NCBI RefSeq assembly: GCF_000369525.1
Contig: NZ_KB850076.1
Coordinates: 100,484-164,483, forward strand
Origin: Acinetobacter higginsii
Lineage (GTDB): Bacteria > Pseudomonadota > Gammaproteobacteria > Pseudomonadales > Moraxellaceae
Direction: 5' to 3'
DNA length: 64,000 nucleotides
The translations under genes and the position numbers were made by a program. Positions 8,177 through 18,200 of the stretch are shown piece by piece. Under the pieces are notes generated by a model, which saw nothing but the letters and a program-made list of their open reading frames with translations, was not told the origin of the DNA and did no database searches. Positions within the stretch are counted from its first letter, which is position 1. Every line of letters starts with the position of its first letter.

Positions 8177-9220
8177 ATGTCACATCAAATTGAACAAATG
8201 GCGTATGTCGGAGAAACCCCTTGGCATGGGCTCGGCAACCAACTCACCCAAAACCAACCGATAGAAGTCTGGGCACAACAAGCAGGCATGGACTGGCGCA
8301 TTGAATCCTCCAATGTCAGTTATATGGCTCAAAATGAACGAGGGCAAAGTATCATCATGCCCTATGAAGAACAACGAGTCCTTTATCGTTCTGATACCCA
8401 TGCTCCACTGTCAGTCGTCAGTCAACGCTTTCAGGAAGTTCAACCCAGAGAGATTTTAGAATTTTATCGCAACCTCACTGAGCAATCAGGCTTTGAGCTT
8501 GAAACCGCAGGTGTATTGAAAGGTGGAAAGAAATTCTGGGCATTGGCACGTACTGGACAAACCTCTATGTTAAAGGGTAAAGATGTCAGTAATGGCTATA
8601 TGCTTTTAGCAACCGCATGTGATGGAACCCTTGCCACCACCGCACAATTTACCTCGATCCGTGTGGTCTGTAACAACACTTTATCCATTGCCTTAAAAGG
8701 ACAAAATAGCAGTGCAGGTGTGGTCAAAGTTCCACACAGTACTAAATTTGATGCAGATAAGGTCAAACAGCAATTGGGTATTTCAGTACGTGCATGGGAT
8801 GAACACATGTATGAAATGAAGCAACTGACACAGCGTAAGGTTAGTCAGATGGAAGCCTCTGCTTATTTTGATGCAGTATTCAATAACAACACCATGAACA
8901 ACGTATTAGATCAGGAGGACAACATCATTCAGTTCTACCGTGATGTAGCCTTGCAAGCCCAAGCCAATAGCAAGGAAAAATCTGAACCGAATGCCAAATC
9001 GATGAGTAAAGCGATGGAGATGTTTAACGGTCAGGGGCGTGGTGCAGAGCTGAGCTCTTCCAAAGGAACAGCCTATGGATTACTGTGTTCCATCACAGAA
9101 TTTATTGACCATGAACGCAGAGCTATGAGTACTGATCACCGTCTCGATTCAGCTTGGTTTGGTGCTGGTGCATCGATCAAACAACGAGGATTGGAGCAGG
9201 CACTCAATATGCTTGCATAG
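8177..9220 (+). CDS. DUF932 (TIGR03299 phage/plasmid-like) protein
   Basis: Protein of 347 residues. It starts with the family hallmark TPWHGLGNQL (about 14-23), followed by VLYRSDTHAPLSVVSQRF, VCNNTL (about 172) and a C-terminal TAYGLLCSITEFIDHERR. DUF932 proteins are common on phages, plasmids and integrative elements and often neighbour recombination genes. Their biochemical role is unknown. A very similar copy is at 59342-60391. Ribosome site AAGGAA before the ATG. First of three genes (DUF932, YqaJ, Gp3-like) conserved in order in both elements. The element probably uses the trio for DNA processing or recombination. Confidence 0.88.
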   Translation: MSHQIEQMAYVGETPWHGLGNQLTQNQPIEVWAQQAGMDWRIESSNVSYMAQNERGQSIIMPYEEQRVLYRSDTHAPLSVVSQRFQEVQPREILEFYRNLTEQSGFELETAGVLKGGKKFWALARTGQTSMLKGKDVSNGYMLLATACDGTLATTAQFTSIRVVCNNTLSIALKGQNSSAGVVKVPHSTKFDADKVKQQLGISVRAWDEHMYEMKQLTQRKVSQMEASAYFDAVFNNNTMNNVLDQEDNIIQFYRDVALQAQANSKEKSEPNAKSMSKAMEMFNGQGRGAELSSSKGTAYGLLCSITEFIDHERRAMSTDHRLDSAWFGAGASIKQRGLEQALNMLA

Positions 9221-9303
9221 TGAGACAAATACATTTTTCAGTCATGGAAATTTAGACCTATATTCTTATTTTAAAACGGAATATTAAATTTTAAGAATAA
9301 TCA

Positions 9304-9330
9304 AACCATAGCTTCGGCTGTGGTTTTTTT
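9304..9330 (+). terminator. Intergenic terminator hairpin before yqaJ-type gene (A)
   Basis: AACCATAGC, loop TTCG, GCTGTGGTT, then a T tract to 9330 and ATGCCC. A clear Rho-independent terminator shape placed between DUF932 and the YqaJ gene, about 70 nt upstream of the latter. The matching position in element B (60435-60461) has an unrelated stem sequence with the same shape. Confidence 0.75.
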
Positions 9331-9397
9331 ATGCCCGAAATTTGTCATTTCGATCAAAACGACTTCATAACGCTCAATTAAAAATCAGGAATTCAAC

Positions 9398-10438
9398 ATG
9401 AATACAGCAATATTAAATCCTTCCATTCAACAAGCAAGTACACCTTTTATTGCCCCAAAATTGTTTACAGCCAAACGCCTAGTGAATACCAAAAATATGA
9501 CACAGGCAGAATGGCTTGAAGTAAGACGCAAGGGAATCGGCAGTAGTGACTGTGCATCCGCATGTGGGCTGAATCCCTATATGTCGATGCTTGAACTGTG
9601 GATGATCAAAACAGGGCGAGTTAAACAATCCATCGAAGATGAAAGTTCAGGACATGCACCTTTATATTGGGGCAAGCAACTTGAACCTTTGGTCGCTGAA
9701 TACTACAGCATGCACACCAACAACAAAGTCCGTCGTATCAATGCTGTACTGCAACATCCCGAAGCGGATAAGCATTTCATGCTAGCTAATTTGGATTACT
9801 CCGTGGTGGGCAGTGATGAAGTACAAATTTTAGAATGTAAAACCGCAGGAGAATATGGTGCCAAACTTTGGCGAGATGGTGTGCCTTTATATGTCCTGTG
9901 TCAGGTACAACATCAATTGGCGGTGACAGGTAAAAAAGCAGCACATATTTGCGTACTGATCTGTGGGCATGAAACTCGTATTTTCAAAGTGACACGCTCG
10001 GAATCAGTGATTGAGCATATCGTCAATGCTGAACGCTACTTTTGGGAATGTGTGGAAAATGATACACCACCTGATGTGGATGCCAGTGAATCGGCAGCCA
10101 AAGCCATACAGCAGCTCTATCCACAACATATTCCGTTGACTGTTGAAGACTTGAGTCATAACGAACAAGCCAATCAATTGTTTGCTCAACTGATTCAAGA
10201 AAAGCATCACATTGAAAAACATCAAAACAATTTTGATGAAACTAAGCATCAAATTCAGATGTTGATGAGGGATGCTGAACGAGCAACCTTTGTCAGTGGT
10301 TCAGTGACGTGGAAGAAATCCAAAGATTCAATCAGTTTAGACAGCAAAGCCTTACTCAAATTTCACCCAGAAATGCTTGAGCAGTTTCCGCAAAGCAAAA
10401 CAGGTACACGACGTTTTCAGATCTACACAGATGACTGA
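9398..10438 (+). CDS. YqaJ-family viral recombinase (lambda Exo-like exonuclease)
   Basis: Protein of 346 residues. The YqaJ nuclease core runs from RKGIGSSDCASACGLNPYMS (about 45-65) through YWGKQLEPLVAEYY and ANLDYSV to the ILECKTAGEYG catalytic ExK motif (about 146). The QVQHQLAVTG segment follows. PD-(D/E)xK exonucleases of this family resect DNA ends to 3' single strands for phage-type annealing recombination. A close copy is at 60513-61640. AGGA ribosome site. It is separated from DUF932 by a terminator-like hairpin and from the Gp3-like gene by a folded leader. No RecT/Redβ annealase is visible beside it. Confidence 0.88.
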   Translation: MNTAILNPSIQQASTPFIAPKLFTAKRLVNTKNMTQAEWLEVRRKGIGSSDCASACGLNPYMSMLELWMIKTGRVKQSIEDESSGHAPLYWGKQLEPLVAEYYSMHTNNKVRRINAVLQHPEADKHFMLANLDYSVVGSDEVQILECKTAGEYGAKLWRDGVPLYVLCQVQHQLAVTGKKAAHICVLICGHETRIFKVTRSESVIEHIVNAERYFWECVENDTPPDVDASESAAKAIQQLYPQHIPLTVEDLSHNEQANQLFAQLIQEKHHIEKHQNNFDETKHQIQMLMRDAERATFVSGSVTWKKSKDSISLDSKALLKFHPEMLEQFPQSKTGTRRFQIYTDD

Positions 10439-10474
10439 ATTCATCGCATCGATATTTCTAATCTTCCAAAAAGC

Positions 10475-10537
10475 GCAAAAAACCACCCCGATCCACCGAC
10501 TCCCGAAGGAGCGGTGGACTAATAATGGCGGTCTTTG
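10475..10537 (+). promoter_or_regulatory. Folded leader before Gp3-like gene (A)
   Basis: Inner hairpin TCCACCG-A-CTCC, loop CGAA, GGAG-CGGTGGA (10492-10518), enclosed by an outer imperfect helix GCAAA..ACC.CC / GG.GGT.TTTGC. The other element has the same nested shape with different bases (61675-61726), including a CGAG loop and an ATGG strand on the 3' side of the inner stem. It could be a large terminator or a regulatory RNA leader. Confidence 0.55.
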
Positions 10538-10620
10538 CATTTCATCTGATCTTTAAATGGTTTTGTATTTGTTTACATAACAAAGGGTCAGCAGTAAAAA
10601 AATATTAGGAGTTACAAACC

Positions 10621-11523
10621 ATGATTAAAGGTTTAGCGATTACACCACCGGCTCTGGGACGTATCAGTATTGGCCGTATGGTAGAAAAGAATGGCAAACG
10701 TCTACCTGAAAAAGATGATCAGTTCACCATTACTTCCCAGATTCAAAGTAAAGAGAGTGGCTGGATAAAACATCCATTAGATGAACAACTTCGGGCGCAG
10801 GCACCCAATCAAAAACTTAGAACCATTCCAGTTAGAATGATCTTTAATGATCCTGATTTAAACTTACGTGCGGAGTACAGCCTATTCGATCGGCAGACCG
10901 GTCGACCTGTTTGTGTAGGTAATGGTGAAACCTGCCAACGTTTAACCAATCAAGGGGTCGAGCAACATCCCTGTCCATCACCTGATTTATGTCCATTGGC
11001 TCAAGGAGGGAATTGCAAGCCTTATGGACGTTTGCATGTGAATTTGGATGACTCGGATGAGTTTGGAACATTTATCTTTAGAACCACAGGCTTTAACAGT
11101 ATTCGGACTTTGGCAGCACGCTTGAGTTACTACAGTGCAGCTTCAGGAGGCTTACTGTCGTGCCTACCATTGCAACTCACTTTAAGAGGGAAAAGTACCA
11201 CACAAAGCTATCGCCAGCCGGTGTACTACGTGGATCTAACTTTACGAGAGGGTATTAGCCTGAATGATGCCATTACTCAAGCCAAGCAAATTGATGAACA
11301 GAGCAAGCAGGCAGGGTTTTATCAGGAGGCACTGGATCATATTGCCAGACGAGGTTTTGCCAATGCACGGTTTGAGATGGATATACAAGAAGGGTTAGAC
11401 GTGCTGGAGGAGTACTTTCCTGAACAAGAGCAGAACCTGACGGTAGAGCAACAAGGTTCACCTGAAGGGTTTGTGCAGGATATTCAGCAGGGGTTGCAGC
11501 AGAGTGTGAGGGTGGTGAATTAA
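10621..11523 (+). CDS. Gp3-like / putative metal-binding protein
   Basis: Protein of 300 residues, often named hydrolase or metal-binding protein. It begins MIKGLAITPPALGRISIGRM. A cysteine cluster (CVGNGETC, HPCPSPDLC and NCKPYGRL, about 98-138) is likely to bind zinc. The block CKPYGRLHVNL..FIFRTTGFNSI recalls the Gp3-like family that includes the phiC31 recombination directionality factor. That resemblance is from memory and needs a profile search. A close copy is at 61812-62711, and a 33-bp remnant is at 19427-19459. AGGAG ribosome site. Last gene of the DUF932-YqaJ-Gp3-like module. Confidence 0.75.
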   Translation: MIKGLAITPPALGRISIGRMVEKNGKRLPEKDDQFTITSQIQSKESGWIKHPLDEQLRAQAPNQKLRTIPVRMIFNDPDLNLRAEYSLFDRQTGRPVCVGNGETCQRLTNQGVEQHPCPSPDLCPLAQGGNCKPYGRLHVNLDDSDEFGTFIFRTTGFNSIRTLAARLSYYSAASGGLLSCLPLQLTLRGKSTTQSYRQPVYYVDLTLREGISLNDAITQAKQIDEQSKQAGFYQEALDHIARRGFANARFEMDIQEGLDVLEEYFPEQEQNLTVEQQGSPEGFVQDIQQGLQQSVRVVN

Positions 11524-11552
11524 GATGGTTGAATTACAGAATTGATAAACTT

Positions 11553-11580
11553 GGGAGCTTCGGCTCCCTTTATTTTTTAT
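11553..11580 (+). terminator. Terminator of the DUF932 module (A)
   Basis: GGGAGC-TTCG-GCTCCC followed by TTTATTTTTT, a classic Rho-independent terminator 30 nt after the Gp3-like stop. Confidence 0.9.
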
Positions 11581-11709
11581 ATCTGCCTGATGCTAAATGA
11601 ATGAGTGGGTAATCAGGTCTAATTGTTGATTTATCTTGTATTTGAATATTAACTTATAGGTTAATATTCGTTTTAACTTTGATTCTTATTTTTTTTACAG
11701 GATTTGTAA

Positions 11710-13263
11710 ATGACCAGTACCCAACAACGCGCAGCACTGCAACGCCAAATCTGGCAGATAGCCAACGATGTCCGTGGCGCAGTTGATGGCTGGGACTTCA
11801 AGCAATATGTTTTAGGTACGCTATTTTATCGTTTTATTAGTGAAAATTTTGCCAGTTATATCGAAGGCGGTGACGACAGCATTAAATATGCTGAACTTTC
11901 TGACCAAGTTATTACTACAGATATCAAAGACGATGCGATTAAAACCAAGGGTTACTTCATCTACCCAAGTCAATTGTTCGGCAATATTGCTAAAAATGCG
12001 AATAATAACGAGAGTTTGAATACTGACTTAGCTGCTATCTTTGCTGCTATAGAAAGTTCTGCCAATGGCTACCCGTCGGAGCAGGACATTAAAGGCCTAT
12101 TTGCTGACTTTGACACAACCAGTAACCGTTTGGGTAATACTGTCAAAGATAAAAATATCCGCTTGGCTGCTGTGCTCAAGGGCGTAGCAGGGTTACATTT
12201 TGGGGATTTTCAAGGCAGTCATATCGACCTGTTTGGTGATGCTTACGAGTTTCTGATTTCTAACTATGCAGCCAATGCAGGAAAATCAGGAGGAGAATTT
12301 TTTACTCCGCAGCATGTGTCAAAGTTGATTGCCCAGCTTGCCATGCACAAACAAACCAGCGTCAATAAAATTTATGATCCTGCTTGTGGTTCGGGTTCTT
12401 TACTTTTACAAGCCAAAAAACATTTTGATGCTCACATTATAGAAGACGGTTTTTTTGGACAAGAGCTCAATCATACGACCTACAACCTTGCGCGTATGAA
12501 TATGTTCTTGCACAACATTAACTACGACAAGTTTAACATCCAGTTAGGCGATACGTTAAGAGAACCTCACTTTGGCGATGACAAACCTTTTGATGCGATT
12601 GTGTCTAACCCACCGTATTCGGTGAAATGGATTGGTTCGGATGACCCCACTTTAATCAATGATGAACGCTTTGCCCCAGCAGGCGTACTTGCTCCCAAAT
12701 CTAAAGCCGATTTTGCCTTTGTGCTTCATACCTTAAGTTATTTATCTGCTAAGGGTCGAGCGGCCATTGTGTGCTTCCCTGGTATTTTTTACCGAGGTGG
12801 TGCTGAGCAGAAAATTCGCCAATATTTGGTAGATAATAACTATGTAGAAACGGTCATTTCGCTTGCATCGAACTTGTTTTATGGCACCACCATTGCTGTC
12901 ACCATTCTGGTTCTATCCAAACATAAAACAGACACTACAACCCAGTTTATAGATGCTGGTGGGTTATTCAAAAAAGAAACCAATACCAATACTCTGACAA
13001 ATGAACACATTGAACAGATCATGCAGGTGTTTGACAGCAAGGCCAATTTAGACCATTTTGCCCAGTCTGTACCTTTAGAGGCGATTCAATCCAACGATTA
13101 TAATCTGTCCGTGAGTAGCTATGTTGAAGCCAAAGACACGCGTGAAAAGGTGGATATTTTTCAGCTTAATGCCGAGTTAAAAACCACTGTGACTAAAATT
13201 GATCAACTTCGTAAAGAGATTGATGCGATAGTGGCAGAGATTGAAGGGGAAGACGTGGTATGA
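11710..13263 (+). CDS. hsdM: Type I restriction-modification methyltransferase subunit
   Basis: Protein of 517 residues, normal for HsdM. An N-terminal helical bundle domain is followed by the N6-adenine methylase core: GGEFFTPQHVSKLI, SAM-binding motif DPACGSGSLLLQA (about 222) and catalytic NPPYS (about 297). It methylates adenine in the target set by HsdS and forms part of the M2S and R2M2S complexes. ATG preceded by AGGA. The stop overlaps the hsdS start (ATGA-type), so translation is coupled. It is the first gene of a plus-strand operon hsdM-hsdS-RelA/SpoT-hsdR-fic. Confidence 0.95.
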   Translation: MTSTQQRAALQRQIWQIANDVRGAVDGWDFKQYVLGTLFYRFISENFASYIEGGDDSIKYAELSDQVITTDIKDDAIKTKGYFIYPSQLFGNIAKNANNNESLNTDLAAIFAAIESSANGYPSEQDIKGLFADFDTTSNRLGNTVKDKNIRLAAVLKGVAGLHFGDFQGSHIDLFGDAYEFLISNYAANAGKSGGEFFTPQHVSKLIAQLAMHKQTSVNKIYDPACGSGSLLLQAKKHFDAHIIEDGFFGQELNHTTYNLARMNMFLHNINYDKFNIQLGDTLREPHFGDDKPFDAIVSNPPYSVKWIGSDDPTLINDERFAPAGVLAPKSKADFAFVLHTLSYLSAKGRAAIVCFPGIFYRGGAEQKIRQYLVDNNYVETVISLASNLFYGTTIAVTILVLSKHKTDTTTQFIDAGGLFKKETNTNTLTNEHIEQIMQVFDSKANLDHFAQSVPLEAIQSNDYNLSVSSYVEAKDTREKVDIFQLNAELKTTVTKIDQLRKEIDAIVAEIEGEDVV

Positions 13264-14621
13264 GTAATACAGATTTTATGCAAAAGCTACTTGATGGCGC
13301 ACAGGTTGAATGGAAAGCAGTTTCAGAAATATTTCATTTAAAAAATGGCTATACACCATCGACATCAAAAAAAGAATTTTGGGAAAATGGTTCTGTTCCG
13401 TGGTTTAGGATGGATGACATCCGCGAGAATGGTCAAATCCTTGGAGACTCATTACAAAAAATCTCGGAAAGTGCTGTAAAAGGGGGGAAATTATTTCCTG
13501 CCAATTCCATCATAATTTCAACATCGGCCACGATTGGTGAACATGCATTAATTACTGTTCCATATTTGGCAAATCAAAGGTTTACCAATTTAAGTTTGAA
13601 AGATAGCTATGTAAAAGTTTTTGATATGAAGTTTATTTTTTATTATTGTTTTTTATTGGCAGATTGGTGTAAAAAAAATACAACGATGTCAAGTTTTGCC
13701 TCTGTAGATATGGATGGTTTTAGAAAATTTCAAATCCCCATTCCAAGCCCAGAGAATCCTAAAAAATCCCTTGAAATTCAAGCCGAAATTGTACGAATTT
13801 TGGATGCATTTACTGCTATGACTGCGGAGCTGACTGCGGAGCTTAAACTGAGAAATCAACAATATCAATATTTTAGAGATAAATTATTGACATTTGATAT
13901 GAGCGAAGCACAATCGCCTTCGGACGAGAGCGGACGAGAGCGGACGAGAGCGGACGAGAGCGGACGAGAGCGGACGAGAGCGGACGAGAGCGGACGGCGG
14001 ATAGAGGCTAAATGGATGACGTTGAGAGATGTTGGTACTTGGTACGGTGGGGGAACTCCATCTAAAAGCCATAGTGATTATTGGGAAAATGGAACTATCC
14101 CATGGGTTTCGCCTAAAGATATGGGGCGACCAATTGTTGATTCAGCTCAGGACTATATTACCGAAGATGCGATTGAAAACTCTTCGACAAAGTTAGTACC
14201 AGCAAACTCAATTGCAATAGTTGTTCGCTCAAGTATTTTAGATAAATTACTGCCAAGTGCACTAATTCCTGTACCTGTTGCACTTAATCAAGACATGAAA
14301 GCTGTAATACCACACAACCATATTATGCCTAGTTACCTTGCACATATGATTAGATCAAGAGGGGAGGATATTTTGCGGGCAGCTAGGAAAACAGGCGGAT
14401 CTGTAGCATCTATTGAAAGTAGTAAACTCTTTTCTTTTTATGTTCCAATTCCTCACCTTGATGAGCAAAAGCGAATTGTCACTATTTTAGATAAATTCGA
14501 TACTTTAACCAGTTCAATTACTGAAGGTTTACCACGTGAAATTGAGCTACGCCAAAAACAGTATGAGTATTACCGTGATTTGCTATTAAGTTTTCCTCAG
14601 TCATCTATCCCATCACATTGA
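13260..14621 (+). CDS. hsdS: Type I restriction specificity subunit with 10-bp repeats
   Basis: Protein of 453 residues. Two target-recognition domains: the first from about 15 to 170 (LKNGYTPSTSKKEFWENG.VPWFRMDDI), the second from about 255 to 410 (WYGGGTPSKSHSDYWENG.IPWVSPKDM). Each is followed by a conserved helix (EIQAEIVRILDAF, DEQKRIVTILDKF). Between the first helix and the second domain lies a low-complexity linker ESGRERTRAD repeated twice, encoded by seven perfect 10-bp repeats. Because 10 is not a multiple of 3, a change of one or two copies shifts the frame, and both other frames stop immediately after the tract. A change of three copies only alters linker length by 10 residues. 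Confidence 0.93.
   Translation: MSNTDFMQKLLDGAQVEWKAVSEIFHLKNGYTPSTSKKEFWENGSVPWFRMDDIRENGQILGDSLQKISESAVKGGKLFPANSIIISTSATIGEHALITVPYLANQRFTNLSLKDSYVKVFDMKFIFYYCFLLADWCKKNTTMSSFASVDMDGFRKFQIPIPSPENPKKSLEIQAEIVRILDAFTAMTAELTAELKLRNQQYQYFRDKLLTFDMSEAQSPSDESGRERTRADESGRERTRADESGRRIEAKWMTLRDVGTWYGGGTPSKSHSDYWENGTIPWVSPKDMGRPIVDSAQDYITEDAIENSSTKLVPANSIAIVVRSSILDKLLPSALIPVPVALNQDMKAVIPHNHIMPSYLAHMIRSRGEDILRAARKTGGSVASIESSKLFSFYVPIPHLDEQKRIVTILDKFDTLTSSITEGLPREIELRQKQYEYYRDLLLSFPQSSIPSH
13921..13996 (+). repeat. Seven tandem CGGACGAGAG repeats in hsdS
   Basis: CGGACGAGAG is repeated seven times without error (13921-13990), plus a partial CGGACG. The frame starting at 13991 stops at TAA after GGC, and the frame starting at 13993 stops at TAG after GGA. 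The tract therefore sits where slippage would switch full-length HsdS to a half-length protein of about 240 residues. Confidence 0.95.
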
Positions 14622-14639
14622 TATTTGTGGAGCACCAAC

Positions 14640-15200
14640 ATGGAAAAAATTGGTCAAGTCAAACAACTCATTCGCGAAGTTAACCGTTTGCACCGTGATT
14701 TTTCCAAGGATTATTTTGAACATGGCAAAATTGAGAAAATTAACCTCTCTAAAACCATTCGGCACGTGCCTGCTGCACATATTTATAAATACCGTTTAAC
14801 CTTACACGAAAGCATTAATGACTACTTGATGACCGCAGATATAGACATCAAATATTTTTACCGAGTAAAAACCCGTGAAAGTATTGATGACAAAATACAG
14901 CGCTATTCTGCTCGTGAAGACCAATATCCTGTAAACAATTGGCTTAATGATATTTTTGGTGCACGTATTATTTTAACGACTGAAGAAATTGAGAGCGTGA
15001 TGGATTTGCTGGATGACTGGCAAGATGAACTAAACCTTAAAAACTGGTATTTGCGGGATAAAGAAGGCTATCGTGGTTTGCATATCTACTTTAAAAACAG
15101 AAGTAATTTTTATTTCCCTTGGGAATTGCAAATTTGGAATCATGAAGATATTCAAAGCAATATTGAAAATCACGAAAAATTTAAACGCAATTTTATCTAA
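14640..15200 (+). CDS. RelA/SpoT-domain protein inside the type I RM operon
   Basis: Protein of 186 residues. Start taken at ATG 14640, with GGAG 10 nt upstream. It shows RelA/SpoT nucleotidyltransferase landmarks: YRVKTRESIDDKIQRY (about 75-90), NDIFGARII (about 103), GYRGLHIYFKN (about 140) and a WELQIW strand (about 160). It lacks hydrolase, TGS and ACT domains, so it resembles a small alarmone synthetase or a toxSAS-like enzyme that pyrophosphorylates nucleotides or tRNA. Activity is not proven. It lies between hsdS and hsdR, transcribed with them, so a link to defence or to controlling restriction is plausible. Confidence 0.8.
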   Translation: MEKIGQVKQLIREVNRLHRDFSKDYFEHGKIEKINLSKTIRHVPAAHIYKYRLTLHESINDYLMTADIDIKYFYRVKTRESIDDKIQRYSAREDQYPVNNWLNDIFGARIILTTEEIESVMDLLDDWQDELNLKNWYLRDKEGYRGLHIYFKNRSNFYFPWELQIWNHEDIQSNIENHEKFKRNFI

Positions 15201-15260
15201 AAAATTCTAAAAATCACTTTGGACCTATCTTCTCGGTCAAAAATCAATGGAATCAAAACC

Positions 15261-18200
15261 ATGACTAATTATAAGCCTATTGCCGAAACTAACAATTTTA
15301 TTGTCTTAGATAAATATTGCAAAGAATGGCAAGCGGTTGACAGCTACCAAAGTGAAGGGGATTTAGAGCGCGAATTCATTCAGGACTTGGTCAATCAAGG
15401 CTATGAATATTTGCCCATTTTAAACAATGCTAAAGCTTTGTTGGCAAATGTACGTGAGCAACTTCAAGCATTGAATAACGTACAGTTTTCTGATGGCGAA
15501 TGGTTACGCTTTGTTGAAATCTATTTGGATAGACCGAGTGACAGTGTTGTTGATAAAACCCGCAAGATTCATGACGACTATATTCATGATTTTGTCTTTG
15601 ATGATGGGCATATTCAAAACATCTACCTTTTAGATAAGAAGAACGTTGCTCGTAATAAAGTGCAGGTGATTAAGCAGTTTGAGCAAAAAGGCAGCCATGC
15701 AAACCGTTACGATGTCACCATTTTAGTAAATGGCTTGCCTTTGGTGCAGGTCGAACTAAAAAAACGTGGCATCGCCATCCGTGAAGCTTTTAATCAGGTA
15801 CACCGTTACAGCAAAGAAAGTTTTAATAGCGAAAATTCCCTCTATAAATATTTACAGCTGTTTGTGATTTCTAATGGGACTGATAGTCGTTATTTTGCCA
15901 ATACGACGACACGTAATAAAAATAGTTTCGACTTCACTATGAACTGGGCCAAGGCCGATAATAGCCTAATCAAAGATCTGAAGGACTTCACGGCTACTTT
16001 TTTCCAAAAAAATACTTTGCTGAATGTGCTGCTGCATTACTCTGTTTTCGATATCAGCGATACCTTGTTGGTGATGCGTCCTTACCAGATTGCGGCTACC
16101 GAGCGCATTTTGTGGAAAGTCCAAAGTTCGTATCAAGCCAAAAACTGGAACAATACCGAAAGTGGCGGTTTTATTTGGCACACTACAGGTTCTGGCAAAA
16201 CCTTGACCAGTTTTAAAGCAGCACGTTTAGCAACTGAGCTGGATTTTATTGACAAGGTTTTTTTTGTGGTAGATCGCAAAGACCTTGATTATCAGACCAT
16301 GAAAGAATACCAGCGCTTTTCGCCCGATAGCGTCAATGGTTCAGACAGTACCGCAGGTTTAAAACGGAACTTGGATAAAGATGATAATAAAATTATTGTC
16401 ACCACCATCCAAAAACTCAATAACCTGATTAAAAGTGAAGGTGACTTGCCCATTTATAACAAGCAAGTAGTATTTATTTTTGATGAATGTCATCGCAGCC
16501 AGTTTGGTGAAGCTCAGAAAAACCTGAAGAAGAAGTTTAAAAAGTACTATCAGTTTGGCTTTACGGGTACGCCTATTTTTCCACAAAACGCCCTTAGTGC
16601 TGAAACTACAGCCAGCGTATTTGGCCGTGAGTTGCATTCTTATGTCATCACCGATGCGATTCGTGATGAGAAAGTGCTGAAATTTAAAGTGGACTACAAT
16701 GATGTACGTCCACAGTTTAAAATCATCGAAACCGAACAGGATGAGAAAAAACTCAGTGCAGCGGAAAACAAACAAGCCTTATTGCATCCCGACCGCATCC
16801 GTGAAATTAGCCAGTACATCCTGAATAATTTCCGCCAGAAAACGCACCGCTTACAAGCGGGTAGCAAGGGCTTTAATGCCATGTTTGCCGTCAGTAGTGT
16901 AGAAGCTGCCAAGCTGTATTATGAGTCACTCAACAACCTGCAAAAAAACAGTGACAAGCCTTTAAAGATTGCCACTATTTTTTCCTTTGCAGCCAATGAG
17001 GAGCAAGATGCCGTAGGTGATATTCAGGATGAAAGTTTTGATATTTCAGCCATGAACAGTAGTGCAAAAGAGTTTTTAAACGCCGCAATTGCGGACTACA
17101 ATAAATTGTTTAAAACCAATTTTAGTGTTGATAGTAAGGGTTTTCAAAATTATTACCGTGATCTTGCCAAGCAAGTCAAAGCCAAAGAAATAGATTTGCT
17201 GATTGTGGTAGGGATGTTCCTGACAGGATTCGATGCCCCTACGCTTAACACTTTATTTGTAGATAAAAATCTACGTTATCATGGGTTGATGCAGGCCTAT
17301 TCGCGTACCAATCGTATTTATGATGCCACCAAAACGTTCGGCAATATTGTTACTTTTCGAGACCTAGAGCAAGCGACCATTGATGCGATTACTTTATTTG
17401 GTGATAAAAACACTAAGAATGTGGTGCTAGAAAAAAGTTATAAGGAATACATGGAAGGCTTTACCGATGTGGTGACTGGTGATGCACGGCACGGTTTTGT
17501 GGATATTGTGAAAGAATTAGAACAACGCTTTCCTAACCCCGATGAAATTTTTAAAGAATCAGATAAAAAAGCCTTTACGAAATTATTTGGCGAATACTTG
17601 CGTGTAGAAAATGTGTTGCAAAACTACGATGAATACGCCAGCCTAAAGGCTTTGCAGAATGTTGATGCGAATGACCTTGTGGCAGTTGAAGTATTCAAGA
17701 CCCAACATTACTTAAGCGATGAGGATCTGTCAGCCTTGCAAACCATTCAGATGCCAGCTGAACGAAAAATCCAAGATTACCGTTCCACTTATAATGATAT
17801 TCGTGATTGGTTACGTCGGGAAAAATTGGCTGAACAAAAAGAAAAATCGACCATTGATTGGGATGATGTAGTTTTTGAAGTAGACTTGCTGAAATCACAA
17901 GAAATCAATCTGGATTACATTCTAGAGCTGATTTTTGAGAACAATAAAAAGGTGAAAGATAAGGCAACGTTAGTTGAGGATGTGCGCCGAGTGATCCGTG
18001 CTAACCTAGGCAACCGTGCCAAAGAAAGTCTACTGGTCGATTTTATTAATCAAACAGACTTAGATCAGATTGGTGATAAGGCTAGCGTGATTGATACTTT
18101 CTTCACCTTTGCTCAAGCAGAACAACAGCGTGAAGTACAAGAACTGATTGGCGCCGAGAACCTGAATGAGGATGCAGCGAGACGTTATATTGCGACCTCG

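Noticed and set aside
13921..13996. Possible CRISPR or other spaced array
   Set aside because: Units are contiguous 10-bp repeats without spacers, inside a coding gene.
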